Part shown: positions 8,501 to 16,031 of the stretch, piece after piece
Layout: each line of letters begins with the position of its first letter
Numbering within the stretch: the stretch's first letter is position 1
NCBI GenBank assembly: GCA_024409235.1
Contig: JAKSUA010000014.1
Coordinates: 1 to 52,973 of the forward strand
Source of the DNA: Bacteroidales bacterium
GTDB taxonomy: Bacteria; Bacteroidota; Bacteroidia; Bacteroidales; UBA1715
Direction: 5' to 3'
Length of the DNA stretch: 52,973 bases
The notes under the pieces: model-generated
The model's input: only the letters and a program-made list of their open reading frames with translations
Told to the model about the DNA's origin: nothing
Databases searched by the model: none
Translations under genes and position numbers: made by a program

Positions 8501-8611
8501 GCTAACGACAACTACGACGCGTACTACCTGACCTTCTACAGCGACGGTGCCTGCATGTACAGCAGCGGCCGCATGTACGGCCGATCGGTTCGCTTGGTGC
8601 GTGGGTTGTAG
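5510..8611 (+). CDS. Two-headed FISUMP/lectin-like protein, candidate DGR target 2
   Basis: 1033 residues from the ATG at 5510, which follows AAGGAA and gives a clean signal peptide (ending TAMAQ); the earlier TTG at 5474 is rejected. Order: N-terminal domain as in the preceding paralogue (about 21-135), a stalk of 48-residue repeats (about 136-385), a first FISUMP-like head (about 405-680, ending YSVRLVRA), a fibronectin-like linker (about 685-780: ERGFCWSTHINPT, YYVRAYAVNSAG) of a type common in Bacteroidetes, and a second head (about 785-1033, ending YGRSVRLVRGL). The first head has YWSSSATDIS in place of the variable tip and seems fixed; the second carries the candidate variable repeat at 8441-8578. 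The gene follows its paralogue by 54 bases with no terminator seen, so the two may be cotranscribed. Predicted extracellular or surface-bound; ligand unknown. Confidence 0.75.
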   Translation: MKRIVFIISILLLSITAMAQVPQKFNYQALVRNGSNELVVNKQVTMQVSILAENQSVVYSETHTATTNENGVVTVVIGNGTTTDDFSTIDWAKGNYYVKSVTDLGGGVRAVSGVSPLLSVPYALYAQKSGNKSVVDMSNYVQKTDLPDLNVYATKSEIPSTEGLAKTAEIESVYAKKSDIKETDLSSYAQKTDLPDMTVYATKSEIPSTESLAKSAEIESTYAKKSDIKETDLSSYAQKTDLPDLTAYATKNEVPSTEGLAKSADVESAYAKKSDLADTSLFARKNAVPSLNGYATKNEIPSTEGLMNSDDLEREYAKKNELKNYDMSVFATKSEMLTEEQLSVYAGKNEIPSLDAYIKANDVEKTYAKKTDIKEPDLTGYYSKAEVEQMIMDIYSETSLNRKHKAVMSGGAVKAAFSVAEGKQVYFSQGNLQYQASTNTWRFAENQYDIIGEDNANISATYDGWIDLFGWGTSGWNSGAIAYLPYSYSHPSNSNSFEDYVPGFMSENNLTGSYANADWGVYNKICNGGNVAGQWRTLTGSEWNYVLSERNDASSLNGSARVNGLAGMILLPDDWSLPEGITFKSGVSKDGYASNIYTVMEWAKMEANGAVFLPAAGYRFGTEIFDVNLNSDDSEAGYWSSSATDISRSFVEFLNFSYDEARASHYGRRDLGYSVRLVRAENEVFVPAVKTGEASNVTGNSLIIAGEVQTTGNAEVTERGFCWSTHINPTVSENKLTVGSALGTFSAEITGLDYETEYYVRAYAVNSAGICYGLSVRVKTLLPEVINSVFSVSADTKVQFSMGNLQYQASTNTWRFAEHQYDMIGVANKNISSTYSGWIDLFGWGTSGYNSKYPYMTSTDNNDYGVVGDSYADIAGTNYDWGVYNKISNGGNAAGQWRTLTYDEWYYLLSERTDASSLKGSATVNGVTGIVLLPDNWTTPAGITFTNGMNGFNSNTYTTSDWSKMEANGAVFLPAAGIRLGTDVNGVGSYGYYWSSSANDNYDAYYLTFYSDGACMYSSGRMYGRSVRLVRGL
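5915..6650 (+). repeat. Tandem 144-bp repeats encoding the stalk (target 2)
   Basis: Units start at 5915, 6059 and 6203 with exact 144-base spacing, then two or more diverged units ending near DLTGYYSKAEVEQ. The unit is homologous to that in the preceding gene (YAQKTDLPD, YATKSEIPSTEGLAK, YAKKSDIKETD). Confidence 0.85.
8441..8578 (+). other. Candidate DGR variable repeat, VR2
   Basis: 138 bases, same length and frame as 5285-5422. Invariant codons (GGT ACG GAC GTG; GTG GGT TCC; TGG TCG TCT) match base for base, while the codons between them differ at first and second positions only, apart from two third-base differences (codons 32 and 45). Beyond 8578 the pair diverges at third positions in the ordinary way, which marks the downstream edge of the exchanged segment. 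Confidence 0.7.
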
Positions 8612-8630
8612 AATTTACCATTTATAGTAC

Positions 8631-8649
8631 GGGCGTATAGCATACGCCC
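8631..8649. repeat. REP-like palindrome
   Basis: GGGCGTAT-AGC-ATACGCCC, perfect 8-base arms, 19 bases after the stop of the second target gene. Same core as 8894-8912 and 32222-32238. Confidence 0.75.
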
Positions 8650-8672
8650 AGAACAACCAACTAACCTAATAA

Positions 8673-8735
8673 AATCCGAAGGCTGGCGGTTCCTAACCAC
8701 GAAGTGGCACAAAACCGCTAAACTTCGGATTTTTT
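8673..8735 (+). terminator. Compound hairpin terminator
   Basis: Three nested inverted repeats: AATCCGAAG (8673-8681) with CTTCGGATT (8723-8731); GCGGTT (8686-8691) with AACCGC (8713-8718); CCAC (8697-8700) with GTGG (8704-8707) around GAA. A T-run follows. It probably ends the transcript of the two target genes; the long jointed stem is more elaborate than a usual terminator. Confidence 0.65.
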
Positions 8736-8893
8736 ATATCGCATAATTCCATCTGGGGTTATGCGTTTTTTTTGTTGGGGCACATACTGCGTAAGTCCAT
8801 TGTAAACGTTAATGAAAATATGAACAAACACAATGATGTTGAATATGATGCATTAAATGTAGATGTTCATGAAGATGCAGGCATATGTAACCG

Positions 8894-8912
8894 GGGCGTA
8901 TGCGATACGCCC
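8894..8912. repeat. REP-like palindrome
   Basis: GGGCGTAT-GCG-ATACGCCC followed by GTAGGGG. It ends 11 bases from the stop codon of the converging GH9 gene. Confidence 0.75.
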
Positions 8913-8923
8913 GTAGGGGAATA

Positions 8924-10810
8924 TTATTTCACGAATTTCGACAATAGTCTAATATATTGAACCTGATATCCGCCGCTAACTTCGCTGACAGACCAGCCAT
9001 TGATAGGCCAGCCGTTATTCATATCAAGATATGATTTCTGTGCAGGTTGGTTTTTAAGTGGTTTCACATCAATTTCGTAGCAACGTGAGTTGTTGTATTC
9101 ATTACCGCAGTTGTTAGGACAGCATTGGTCCCAATCGTATTCTAAATTTGGACCACCAGGAACAAAACCAGGAACAGGACCATATTGAGAAACACCAGCT
9201 TCGTCCCATTTCTCGTTTCCGTCGTAGAACCATCCGTGATAAATCTGTCTTACACTGTTTTCGGCTCCGTAAGCAGACATATTTGTTAAATAACATTTAT
9301 TCAACGGATTAACGCCATGTAAATAGTGTACGTAACGAGCTGCATAGTCTTTAGCTTTTTCTTTTAATTCAGGCATTACGTTGTACAGGCTCAAATTGTA
9401 ATAGATGGAGCCTTGTTTTGATTTTGTGCCGTTGCTTCCCCAAACATAATCTTTTTGGCAGGCAAAATACGGATCGTCGTCGTCTCTAATAGAGAATAAG
9501 TTGAAAATTGTATCAATACCCAATTGATAAGAATATTTGATTTGTTTTACAACTTCAGGGTTTGCGTTAGGTAATTTAGTGTAATAGAGCAACATATCCT
9601 GATTCAGCTCGCCAAAAGGAAATACAAGTCCCCATGCAACTAATCTTGTGTTTTTGTAGTTGTTTTCAAAATAATTTTTGTATTCGTCTTTTTGAGTCAA
9701 ATCAAACAATCTTAGAGCTGCAAGCAGTTTTAATTCCGATTTATGCATAGGATCGGTGATTTCCTGTTGTCCTGCGGCAAGACCTTCAGTTCCATGTTCT
9801 TTGCTATTGTTGAAGAAATAAACTTCAGGATTTTCCATTGCCCATTTCCAAGCCTTTTCAGCGGCAGTTTTCATTTTGTTTGAGAACGTCTGGTCGTATT
9901 TCGCAAAGATTTTTGCACCGTATGCCAATGCCCCAGCTGCAGAGAAAGTTGCTGAAGTGCTTGGATTTCCCCAGTAAGTAGGTTCATGATTTGTTGACGG
10001 TGGAGTTCCGTATCCTGCGTGAAGCACGGAAATAACCGAACCGTTGTCAAATTGCAGGCGGAGAATATGTTCTAAGCCCCAACGAATTTCATCAAGAATG
10101 TCGGGAATAGAGTTTCCCGATTCAGGAATACCGAAATCATCACTCCAGATTGTTGGATTTTCTTCGTAGGAAAGAAGAAGATATTCTATGTAGTCGCAAG
10201 TCCAGTTTGTGTATCGGTTGAAATCTCCAGCATCGTACCATCCTCCGTGAACATCTCTTTCGGTGGAAGCGTCTTCCTTGTTTGTCCATTGGCGGCTTGC
10301 TAAATCTTGATTTGGTCCGATATGGCTTGCTTCGTCAGCCCAGCCTTCGCCGGCAAATTTTACCTCTTTTTTGAATCCAGAACGTTGGTAATAAAATGTT
10401 CTGACAGCTTGTTTTAAAACATCTTTATAAACGTTGTTGTCAATCTTGAAATCATACGATTTCACGTTGTTTTTTACATCTAAAATATAGTAATCGCCTT
10501 CAGCTTTTACCGAAGAAAAATCAAATCTCCACGCTTTGTCGCCGCTTGATTTGTCGATGGCACCGTTTTTCCAACTTTGAATAGTTCCTTTAAAGACCTT
10601 TTTGCCAGTTTTTGCATCAACAACTGCATAACTTTTTCCTGGAATAAATTTTTCTGCTGAATCGTAACCAACTTCGGGACAACGGATTACAGCTATTTTT
10701 TCGCTTTCAGGAAGATAGCCGAATTGGTCGATAACAATGTATTTACATTGTAACTGTGCAAATACGAAATAAGGAAGAAAAGAAAAAAGGAGAATAAGAA
10801 TTCGTTTCAT
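8924..10810 (-). CDS. Glycoside hydrolase family 9 endoglucanase
   Basis: 628 residues. Signal peptide about 1-18 (ending FVFAQ). An Ig-like CelD_N domain (about 25-135, beginning IVIDQFGYLPESEKIAV) precedes a GH9 (alpha/alpha)6 catalytic domain. The catalytic-site stretch GGWYDAGDFNRYTNWT, near residues 190-205, carries the two aspartates that activate water; the C-terminal WSVSE followed by YQVQYIRLLSKF carries the likely acid glutamate. GH9 enzymes with this N-terminal domain cleave beta-1,4-glucans such as cellulose or the xyloglucan backbone by inversion. No carbohydrate-binding module or T9SS tail is visible. Exported; whether periplasmic or secreted cannot be told. It stands alone, but fits with the xylosidase and galactosidase genes further on. 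Confidence 0.88.
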   Translation of the reverse strand: MKRILILLFSFLPYFVFAQLQCKYIVIDQFGYLPESEKIAVIRCPEVGYDSAEKFIPGKSYAVVDAKTGKKVFKGTIQSWKNGAIDKSSGDKAWRFDFSSVKAEGDYYILDVKNNVKSYDFKIDNNVYKDVLKQAVRTFYYQRSGFKKEVKFAGEGWADEASHIGPNQDLASRQWTNKEDASTERDVHGGWYDAGDFNRYTNWTCDYIEYLLLSYEENPTIWSDDFGIPESGNSIPDILDEIRWGLEHILRLQFDNGSVISVLHAGYGTPPSTNHEPTYWGNPSTSATFSAAGALAYGAKIFAKYDQTFSNKMKTAAEKAWKWAMENPEVYFFNNSKEHGTEGLAAGQQEITDPMHKSELKLLAALRLFDLTQKDEYKNYFENNYKNTRLVAWGLVFPFGELNQDMLLYYTKLPNANPEVVKQIKYSYQLGIDTIFNLFSIRDDDDPYFACQKDYVWGSNGTKSKQGSIYYNLSLYNVMPELKEKAKDYAARYVHYLHGVNPLNKCYLTNMSAYGAENSVRQIYHGWFYDGNEKWDEAGVSQYGPVPGFVPGGPNLEYDWDQCCPNNCGNEYNNSRCYEIDVKPLKNQPAQKSYLDMNNGWPINGWSVSEVSGGYQVQYIRLLSKFVK

Positions 10811-10829
10811 AAAATTAAATTTTTGTTTA

Positions 10830-10837
10830 CAAAGATA
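10830..10837 (-). promoter_or_regulatory. -7 box for the GH9 gene
   Basis: On the minus strand TATCTTTG, a perfect TAnnTTTG, about 20 bases upstream of the GH9 start. No TTTG -33 box at the usual distance. Confidence 0.5.
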
Positions 10838-10921
10838 AGAAAATTATTTGGTTAGTGATGAGAGAAGATAGTTTAGTGTTTAGAGATTAGTTATTAGTTA
10901 TTAGTGATTAATTTTTCGTAG

Positions 10922-10942
10922 GGTCAGGGCTTTGCTCTGACC
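10922..10942. repeat. REP-like hairpin, second sequence type
   Basis: GGTCAGGGC-TTT-GCTCTGACC, one mismatch in 9-base arms, preceded by CGTAG as at 3434. Same size and layout as the GGGCGTAT palindromes but different arms. It lies in the gap between the divergent GH9 and yidC genes. Confidence 0.55.
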
Positions 10943-11072
10943 AAGACCATTAACAAGTTAATGATTAATGTTTAGTTGTTCGTAGTTTAAAATGATATCA
11001 ACTTAAATATGGATTTTGTGGTTTTCTTAAAAAATTAAATTGTATCTTCGCGACAAATTTAAAAATATAGAA

Positions 11073-12932
11073 ATGGATAAAAATTCGGTAATTGGTACTG
11101 TTCTAATATGTCTTTTACTTGTTGGTTATTATTGGTTTACAAAACCAACAGAAGCTGATTTAAAGAGAAGAGCTGAATATCTTGATTCTCTTAGAAATGT
11201 GGAATTACAAAAACAGATACAGCGTCAGGAAGATTCTTTGATGGCGTTGCAGGTTCTTAACGATACAACAAAAATCTTGATAGATTCTGCTATAAATGAA
11301 TCAGCCTTGATGCGTGAATACGGAAGTTTCTATAAATCAGCTCAGGGAGAAGAAGAATTTGTTACTCTTGAAAACAATTTGATAGCAGTTACTTTAAGTT
11401 CTAAAGGTGCAAAGCCATACCGTGTACAAATCAAAAACTACACAACGCACTCTGGCGATTCTTTATTTTTGTTGGCAGGTGACAGCACTCATTTCGGATT
11501 GCTTTTGAGCGAAATTGGCCGTTCTACAGATGAAATGTATTTTGTTCAGAATCAGAAGGTTTCAAAAGCTGATCCGGTTCAGAAAATTTCGTACCGCCTT
11601 TCTGTAAATGAATTCTCGTATCTTGAATATACCTATACATTGCGTCCTGATTCATACAATTTGGAATTGTCGGTTTCAACCAAAGGAATGGAAAAATACA
11701 TTCGTGAATCCCGTTACAATTTATTGTGGAACACAACGATGAATGTATTGGAAAAATCAAAATCTGCAGAGTCTCAGAACACAACCGTTGTTTGGAAATA
11801 TTTTGAAGACGATACAGAAACATTAAATCCACGTTCTAAGGATGATGAAAAAGAAAAATTGTCGGGTCAGGTGAAATGGGTTGGATTTAAACAGCATTTC
11901 TTTTCTGCAGTTCTTATTGCCGACGATAAATTTGAACGCGGCGGCGATGTAACATCAAAAGTTTTGACAAACAGCAGCACAACAATGAAGGAATTTACTG
12001 CAAGTTTGTTTTTGGCTAAGGAACAGAAAATCGATTTAAAGTTCTTCTTTGGACCGAACCATTTGCCTGTGCTAAAAGAACAGAATATCGATTTGGAAAG
12101 TATGCTTGACCTTGGCTGGTTTGGTTTTATTACCAAATATGCAATTGTTCCAATCTTTAACTGGCTTCGTGGTTTCATAGACAATATGGGTGTAGTAATT
12201 TTGTTGATGACAATCATCTTGAAGTTGGTTTTGTTCCCGTTGACTTGCAAATCATATCTGTCAACTGCAAGAATGCGTGTGATAAAACCGTATGTGGAAG
12301 AAATCAACGAAAAATATCCAAAGCCAGAGGATGCAATGAAAAAACAGCAGGCAACTATGGATTTGTATAAAAAAGTAGGCATTAACCCAATGGGTGGCTG
12401 TCTGCCAATATTGATACAATTCCCGATTTTGGTTGCTATGTTCCGTTTCTTCCCTGCATCAATAGAATTGCGTCAGGAAAGCTTCTTGTGGGCAGACGAC
12501 TTGTCAACATACGATTCTATTTTTGAATGGTCAACACATATCCCATTGATTTCGTCGATTTATGGAAATCACATCAGTTTGTTCACATTGCTGATGGCTG
12601 CTTCTATGATTGTGGTAAATAAAATAAATACTGCAAATACAGCGCAGATGCAGACTCCGGGTATGCCGAATATGAATGTCATGATGTGGATGATGTCTAT
12701 CATGATGATATTCTGGTTCAACGATTATTCTGCAGGTTTGAGTTATTACTATTTGTTGGCAAACGTTATAACAATGCTCCAGACTGTTTTGATTCGTAAC
12801 TTGATTGACGATGAAAAAATCTTGAAAAAATTGGAGGCAAACAAAGCAAAAGCTCCAAAAAGACGTAAGTCAAGTTTTCAGGAACGTTTGGAAAGATTGG
12901 CGAAAGAACAACAAAAACAATTAAGAAAGTAG
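11073..12932 (+). CDS. yidC: Membrane protein insertase YidC
   Basis: 619 residues from the ATG at 11073; a TTG at 11040 only adds a charged leader. An N-terminal membrane anchor (about 6-21, VIGTVLICLLLVGYYWF) leads into a large periplasmic beta domain (about 60-345), then the conserved Oxa1/YidC core with five membrane segments from about residue 365, including WLRGFIDNMGVVILLMTIILK, PMGGCLPILIQFPILVAMF and MPNMNVMMWMMSIMMI, and a basic C-terminus (KAPKRRKSS). It inserts and folds inner-membrane proteins with or without SecYEG. Two further genes follow at 22 and 7 bases, so a yidC-FKBP-nrnA operon is likely. Confidence 0.95.
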   Translation: MDKNSVIGTVLICLLLVGYYWFTKPTEADLKRRAEYLDSLRNVELQKQIQRQEDSLMALQVLNDTTKILIDSAINESALMREYGSFYKSAQGEEEFVTLENNLIAVTLSSKGAKPYRVQIKNYTTHSGDSLFLLAGDSTHFGLLLSEIGRSTDEMYFVQNQKVSKADPVQKISYRLSVNEFSYLEYTYTLRPDSYNLELSVSTKGMEKYIRESRYNLLWNTTMNVLEKSKSAESQNTTVVWKYFEDDTETLNPRSKDDEKEKLSGQVKWVGFKQHFFSAVLIADDKFERGGDVTSKVLTNSSTTMKEFTASLFLAKEQKIDLKFFFGPNHLPVLKEQNIDLESMLDLGWFGFITKYAIVPIFNWLRGFIDNMGVVILLMTIILKLVLFPLTCKSYLSTARMRVIKPYVEEINEKYPKPEDAMKKQQATMDLYKKVGINPMGGCLPILIQFPILVAMFRFFPASIELRQESFLWADDLSTYDSIFEWSTHIPLISSIYGNHISLFTLLMAASMIVVNKINTANTAQMQTPGMPNMNVMMWMMSIMMIFWFNDYSAGLSYYYLLANVITMLQTVLIRNLIDDEKILKKLEANKAKAPKRRKSSFQERLERLAKEQQKQLRK

Positions 12933-12954
12933 TCTTTTGTTGACTCATTTCGAC

Positions 12955-13809
12955 ATGAGAAATTCAACAAAATATATCTGTTTCTTTATTTTTTGTACGC
13001 TTTTTCTTAGTGCTTGTAATGTTTTTACAAAACACGATGGATATACGTACAATAAGAAATTAGGCTATTACTACAAACTTTTAGGGTTTTCCGACACATA
13101 CGTAACAGCACATCCAAGTGATGTTCTGTCTGTTCGTCTTTCATTTTTCAAATTGGACACCGACTCGGTTGTGGAGGAAATGAAATATGAGGTTGTTGCA
13201 AGAGATAAAGAAAATTTAGATTTAGCCTTGTTGTTGCTGGGACTTCACACTGGAGACAGTGTTGCTTTTATTGTTCCTAAAGATTTACTTGAAGATCAGT
13301 CGTTTCTTCCTGCTGAAATTAAAAACGACACAGTTCAGGAAGTGCAGTTTTCCGTTTGCGTGTCGTCCATTGTTGACAGTGTGACGTATGCGGAGCAGCA
13401 GAGAGAAAAAAATCTGTGGAAACAGGCAAAACATGATTATGAAACATTCCTGATTCAGCAGTATATGAAACGGATGAAGGAGAAATACACACTGCTTCGT
13501 TCGGGAATATATAAGCGGATTATAAAACAGGGACGGGGAGATTATCCGGAAGAAGGCGAGTATGTTTCAATATCGTTTCAGGGCGGTTTGCTTGACGGAA
13601 AAGTCATCAGTCAGTTTTCTTCATTTGACTTTTGTTTAGGTTCGGAGCTGCAGGTGATTAAAGGAATAGAATTGGCGTTAAAAACAATGAAAAAAGGCGA
13701 GAGGGCAAAAATACTGATACCAAGCGAATATGCCTGGGGAGAATATGGTTCTTCGGACGGTTCAGTTCCTGCTTACACTCCGGTTGTTTTTGATTTAGAG
13801 TTAAAATAA
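12955..13809 (+). CDS. FKBP-type peptidyl-prolyl isomerase lipoprotein
   Basis: 284 residues from the ATG at 12955; the TTG at 12937 is upstream of the hydrophobic leader and is not needed. Lipoprotein signal with lipobox LSAC (Cys near 21). The N-terminal half (about 30-185) is not recognised in detail. The C-terminal 95 residues form an FKBP domain: GIYKRIIKQGRGDYPEEGEY, FDFCLGSELQVIKGIELAL, MKKGERAKILIPSEYAWGEYG and VPAYTPVVFDLEL. It probably helps periplasmic protein folding, which suits a position right after yidC. Several aromatic active-site positions seem altered, so catalysis is not certain. Confidence 0.85.
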   Translation: MRNSTKYICFFIFCTLFLSACNVFTKHDGYTYNKKLGYYYKLLGFSDTYVTAHPSDVLSVRLSFFKLDTDSVVEEMKYEVVARDKENLDLALLLLGLHTGDSVAFIVPKDLLEDQSFLPAEIKNDTVQEVQFSVCVSSIVDSVTYAEQQREKNLWKQAKHDYETFLIQQYMKRMKEKYTLLRSGIYKRIIKQGRGDYPEEGEYVSISFQGGLLDGKVISQFSSFDFCLGSELQVIKGIELALKTMKKGERAKILIPSEYAWGEYGSSDGSVPAYTPVVFDLELK

Positions 13810-13816
13810 AAAGAGG

Positions 13817-14842
13817 ATGGACTTCACAATTGAACCACAGATAGTAGAAAAAATACAAAAACTTATTGCTGATAATCAAGTATTTGCAATTACTTCACAT
13901 TATAATTCCGATGGAGACGCGCTTGGCTCATCAACAGCATTTGCCGAAATTTTGCGTCAGATGGGAAAAACGGTGAAGATTGTTTTGCCGAATGATTATC
14001 CTTCTTTTTTCCGTTGGATGAACGGTGCAAGAGAAATTCTAACATTTGACAGAAATTCAAAGGAAATTCGGGAATATGTTAAAAATATAGATGTTCTTAT
14101 CTGTTTGGATATAAATGAATTAACTCGAACAGAGGCTTTGGAACCAATTTTTTCGGAATGTACAAAACCCCGGATTGTAGTTGACCATCATATCAATCTG
14201 CAAATTGACGCAGAAGCTCCAGTTTCATTCCACGAAGCAAGTTCTACCTGTGAATTGTTGTATCACGTTTTAGTTGCCTGTGGTTTTGAAAACTATATAG
14301 ACAAATCGGTTGCGGAATCGCTTTATACAGGAATAATGACAGATACCGGCCGTTTGGACTATTCATCAAATTATCCGGAAGTGTATTATGTGATGGGAAA
14401 TCTGTTGAGATATAACGTGAATAAGTCGTTCATACACGAAAAGATAAACCAGGTGTATAGTTATGATAGATTTAGTCTTCAGGCAACAGTTATGAAAGAA
14501 AATTTTGTCTATCTTCCTGAATATCATGCTGGTTATATGACAATTACAAACCAAAACAAGAAAGATTACAACTTTCAGTTAGGTGATTCCGAGGGATTTG
14601 TGAATATGCCTTTGTGTATGAGAGATTTGAAGTTTGTTGCAATGTTCACGGAATACGAGAAAGGTCCAGTGAAAGCCTCTTTCCGTTCAAAAGGAAAATT
14701 TCCAGCAAACGAATTTGCCGGAGATTATTTTAATGGAGGAGGACATTTTAACGCAGCCGGCGGAAAATATCAGGGAACTTTGTCCGAAGCTATAGAAGTT
14801 TTCAGAAAAGGCTTAGAAGATTACAAGGAAAAACTTCAGTAA
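13817..14842 (+). CDS. nrnA: Bifunctional oligoribonuclease / PAP phosphatase (DHH family)
   Basis: 341 residues. The DHH domain shows HYNSDGDALGSS (metal ligands), an aspartate motif in LICLDINELTR, and the name-giving DHH in IVVDHHINLQ; GIMTDTGRLDYSS carries a further ligand. The C-terminal DHHA1 domain ends with the substrate-binding GGGHFNAAGGKYQG. NrnA degrades short RNA oligomers and dephosphorylates 3'-phosphoadenosine 5'-phosphate in the cytoplasm. The start at 13817 follows AAAGAGG and lies 7 bases after the FKBP gene, so the two are cotranscribed. Confidence 0.92.
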   Translation: MDFTIEPQIVEKIQKLIADNQVFAITSHYNSDGDALGSSTAFAEILRQMGKTVKIVLPNDYPSFFRWMNGAREILTFDRNSKEIREYVKNIDVLICLDINELTRTEALEPIFSECTKPRIVVDHHINLQIDAEAPVSFHEASSTCELLYHVLVACGFENYIDKSVAESLYTGIMTDTGRLDYSSNYPEVYYVMGNLLRYNVNKSFIHEKINQVYSYDRFSLQATVMKENFVYLPEYHAGYMTITNQNKKDYNFQLGDSEGFVNMPLCMRDLKFVAMFTEYEKGPVKASFRSKGKFPANEFAGDYFNGGGHFNAAGGKYQGTLSEAIEVFRKGLEDYKEKLQ

Positions 14843-14844
14843 TC

Positions 14845-15942
14845 TTATTCGTTGATAAAATCGTAGTGCTGGTTTCTCAACTGCGGTATAAATCCGGCTT
14901 CTTTTATTGCGTTTGGCAGTTCGTCTTTATGGACAGAATAAGTTGCTCCGGCTTTTGAAACCACATTTTCCTCAATCATAATAGAACCAAGATCGTCGGC
15001 TCCGCCGTGCAGGCAGATTTGTGCTGTTGGTAAACCAACGGTGAGCCACGATGCCTGAATGTTAGGAATATTTGGCAGCATGATTCTGCTTATTGCAATC
15101 ATGCGGATATATTCTTCCTGTTTAATAGAAAACTTTTGGTCACTCAATTTTTCCAATGTAGTTCCTTTGCTGCAGAACGGCCATGGAATGAATGCGGTAA
15201 AACCGTCGGAATCTTCCGGTTTTTGATATTGAATTTCACGGATGCGGACTAAATGTTCCATTCGTTCTTCAATAGTTTCAATGTGGCCGTACATCATGGT
15301 TGCCGAAGTTGTCAGCTTCATTTTGTGGGCTTCCTTCATCACATCCAGCCATGTTTGTGTGTCGCATTTGCCAGGAGAAAGATATTTTCGTACTCTGTCG
15401 CAAAGAATTTCTGCTCCGGCTCCAGGTAAGCTGTCTAATCCGGAATTATGAAGTTCTTCTAAAACAGCACGTGGAGTCATTTTTTCCTTTTTTGCTATGT
15501 ATGCAATTTCTGGAGGACCAAGAGCATGCAGTTTTATGTTTGGATGCCTGCGTTTTAATTCAGAAAAAAGATTTTTGTAGAAATCTAAACCTAATTTTGG
15601 GTGCATTCCACCTTGAATTAAAAGCTGATTTCCGCCAAACCATTCAAGTTCTTCGATTTTTTTGTCGTATTCTTCAAAAGAAGTTATGTAAATGCCGTCT
15701 TCGTTAATACGTTTGTGAAAATTGCAGAACTTACAGCCAGAAATACAGGCATTTGTGATATTGACATTTCTGTCGATAATCCATGTAACTACATTGTCTG
15801 CTCTGAACTTCTTTCGTATTGAATCAGCCACAATCTGTAGGTCCGGCAATGCAGCGTTTCTAAAAAGAAATGCACCTTCTTCAATGCTTAAATCCTGCAA
15901 ATCCAAAGCCTTAACCAATAAATCGTGTACGTCAAATGCCAT
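14845..15942 (-). CDS. mqnC: Cyclic dehypoxanthinyl futalosine synthase (radical SAM)
   Basis: 365 residues, normal MqnC length. The radical SAM cluster motif is CISGCKFC (CxxxCxxC) in NITNACISGCKFCNFHKR. Further family marks are LIQGGMHPKLGLDFY, LHALGPPEIAYIA, LPGAGAEILCDRVRK, TTSATMMYGHIE and the C-terminal GSIMIEENVVSKAGAT. MqnC makes cyclic dehypoxanthinyl futalosine in the futalosine route to menaquinone, with S-adenosylmethionine and a 4Fe-4S cluster. The close relatives MqnE and CofH were considered; GSIMIEENVVS and the chain length favour MqnC. It converges on nrnA with two bases between the stops; other mqn genes are not in the window. Confidence 0.85.
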   Translation of the reverse strand: MAFDVHDLLVKALDLQDLSIEEGAFLFRNAALPDLQIVADSIRKKFRADNVVTWIIDRNVNITNACISGCKFCNFHKRINEDGIYITSFEEYDKKIEELEWFGGNQLLIQGGMHPKLGLDFYKNLFSELKRRHPNIKLHALGPPEIAYIAKKEKMTPRAVLEELHNSGLDSLPGAGAEILCDRVRKYLSPGKCDTQTWLDVMKEAHKMKLTTSATMMYGHIETIEERMEHLVRIREIQYQKPEDSDGFTAFIPWPFCSKGTTLEKLSDQKFSIKQEEYIRMIAISRIMLPNIPNIQASWLTVGLPTAQICLHGGADDLGSIMIEENVVSKAGATYSVHKDELPNAIKEAGFIPQLRNQHYDFINE

Positions 15943-16008
15943 GTTCTATTATTTGAAACAAAAATATTTATTTCTATTTGAATTTCAAGAATGAAGATGT
16001 TGTTTTGT

Positions 16009-16016
16009 TATTTTTG
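16009..16016 (+). promoter_or_regulatory. -7 box for the EamA transporter gene
   Basis: TATTTTTG matches TAnnTTTG and lies 15 bases before the ATG at 16032, implying a very short leader. No clear -33 box. Confidence 0.45.
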
Positions 16017-16031
16017 CATGAATTTTAAAAC

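Larger units (their letters stand above)
8612..8923. other. Gene-free stretch with repeats and hairpins
   Basis: 312 bases without a credible gene. It holds a REP-like palindrome (8631-8649), a compound hairpin with T-run (8673-8735), a weak reading frame near 8821-8911 that is probably a remnant, and a second palindrome (8894-8912). The GH9 gene converges from the right. Confidence 0.6.

Noticed and set aside
8612..8923. Template repeat or reverse transcriptase for the DGR
   Set aside because: No adenine-rich copy of the variable segment and no reverse transcriptase-like frame is found here or elsewhere in the window.
11040..11072. TTG start for yidC
   Set aside because: It adds a charged leader before the membrane anchor and overlaps a TATCTTCG promoter-like box at 11043.
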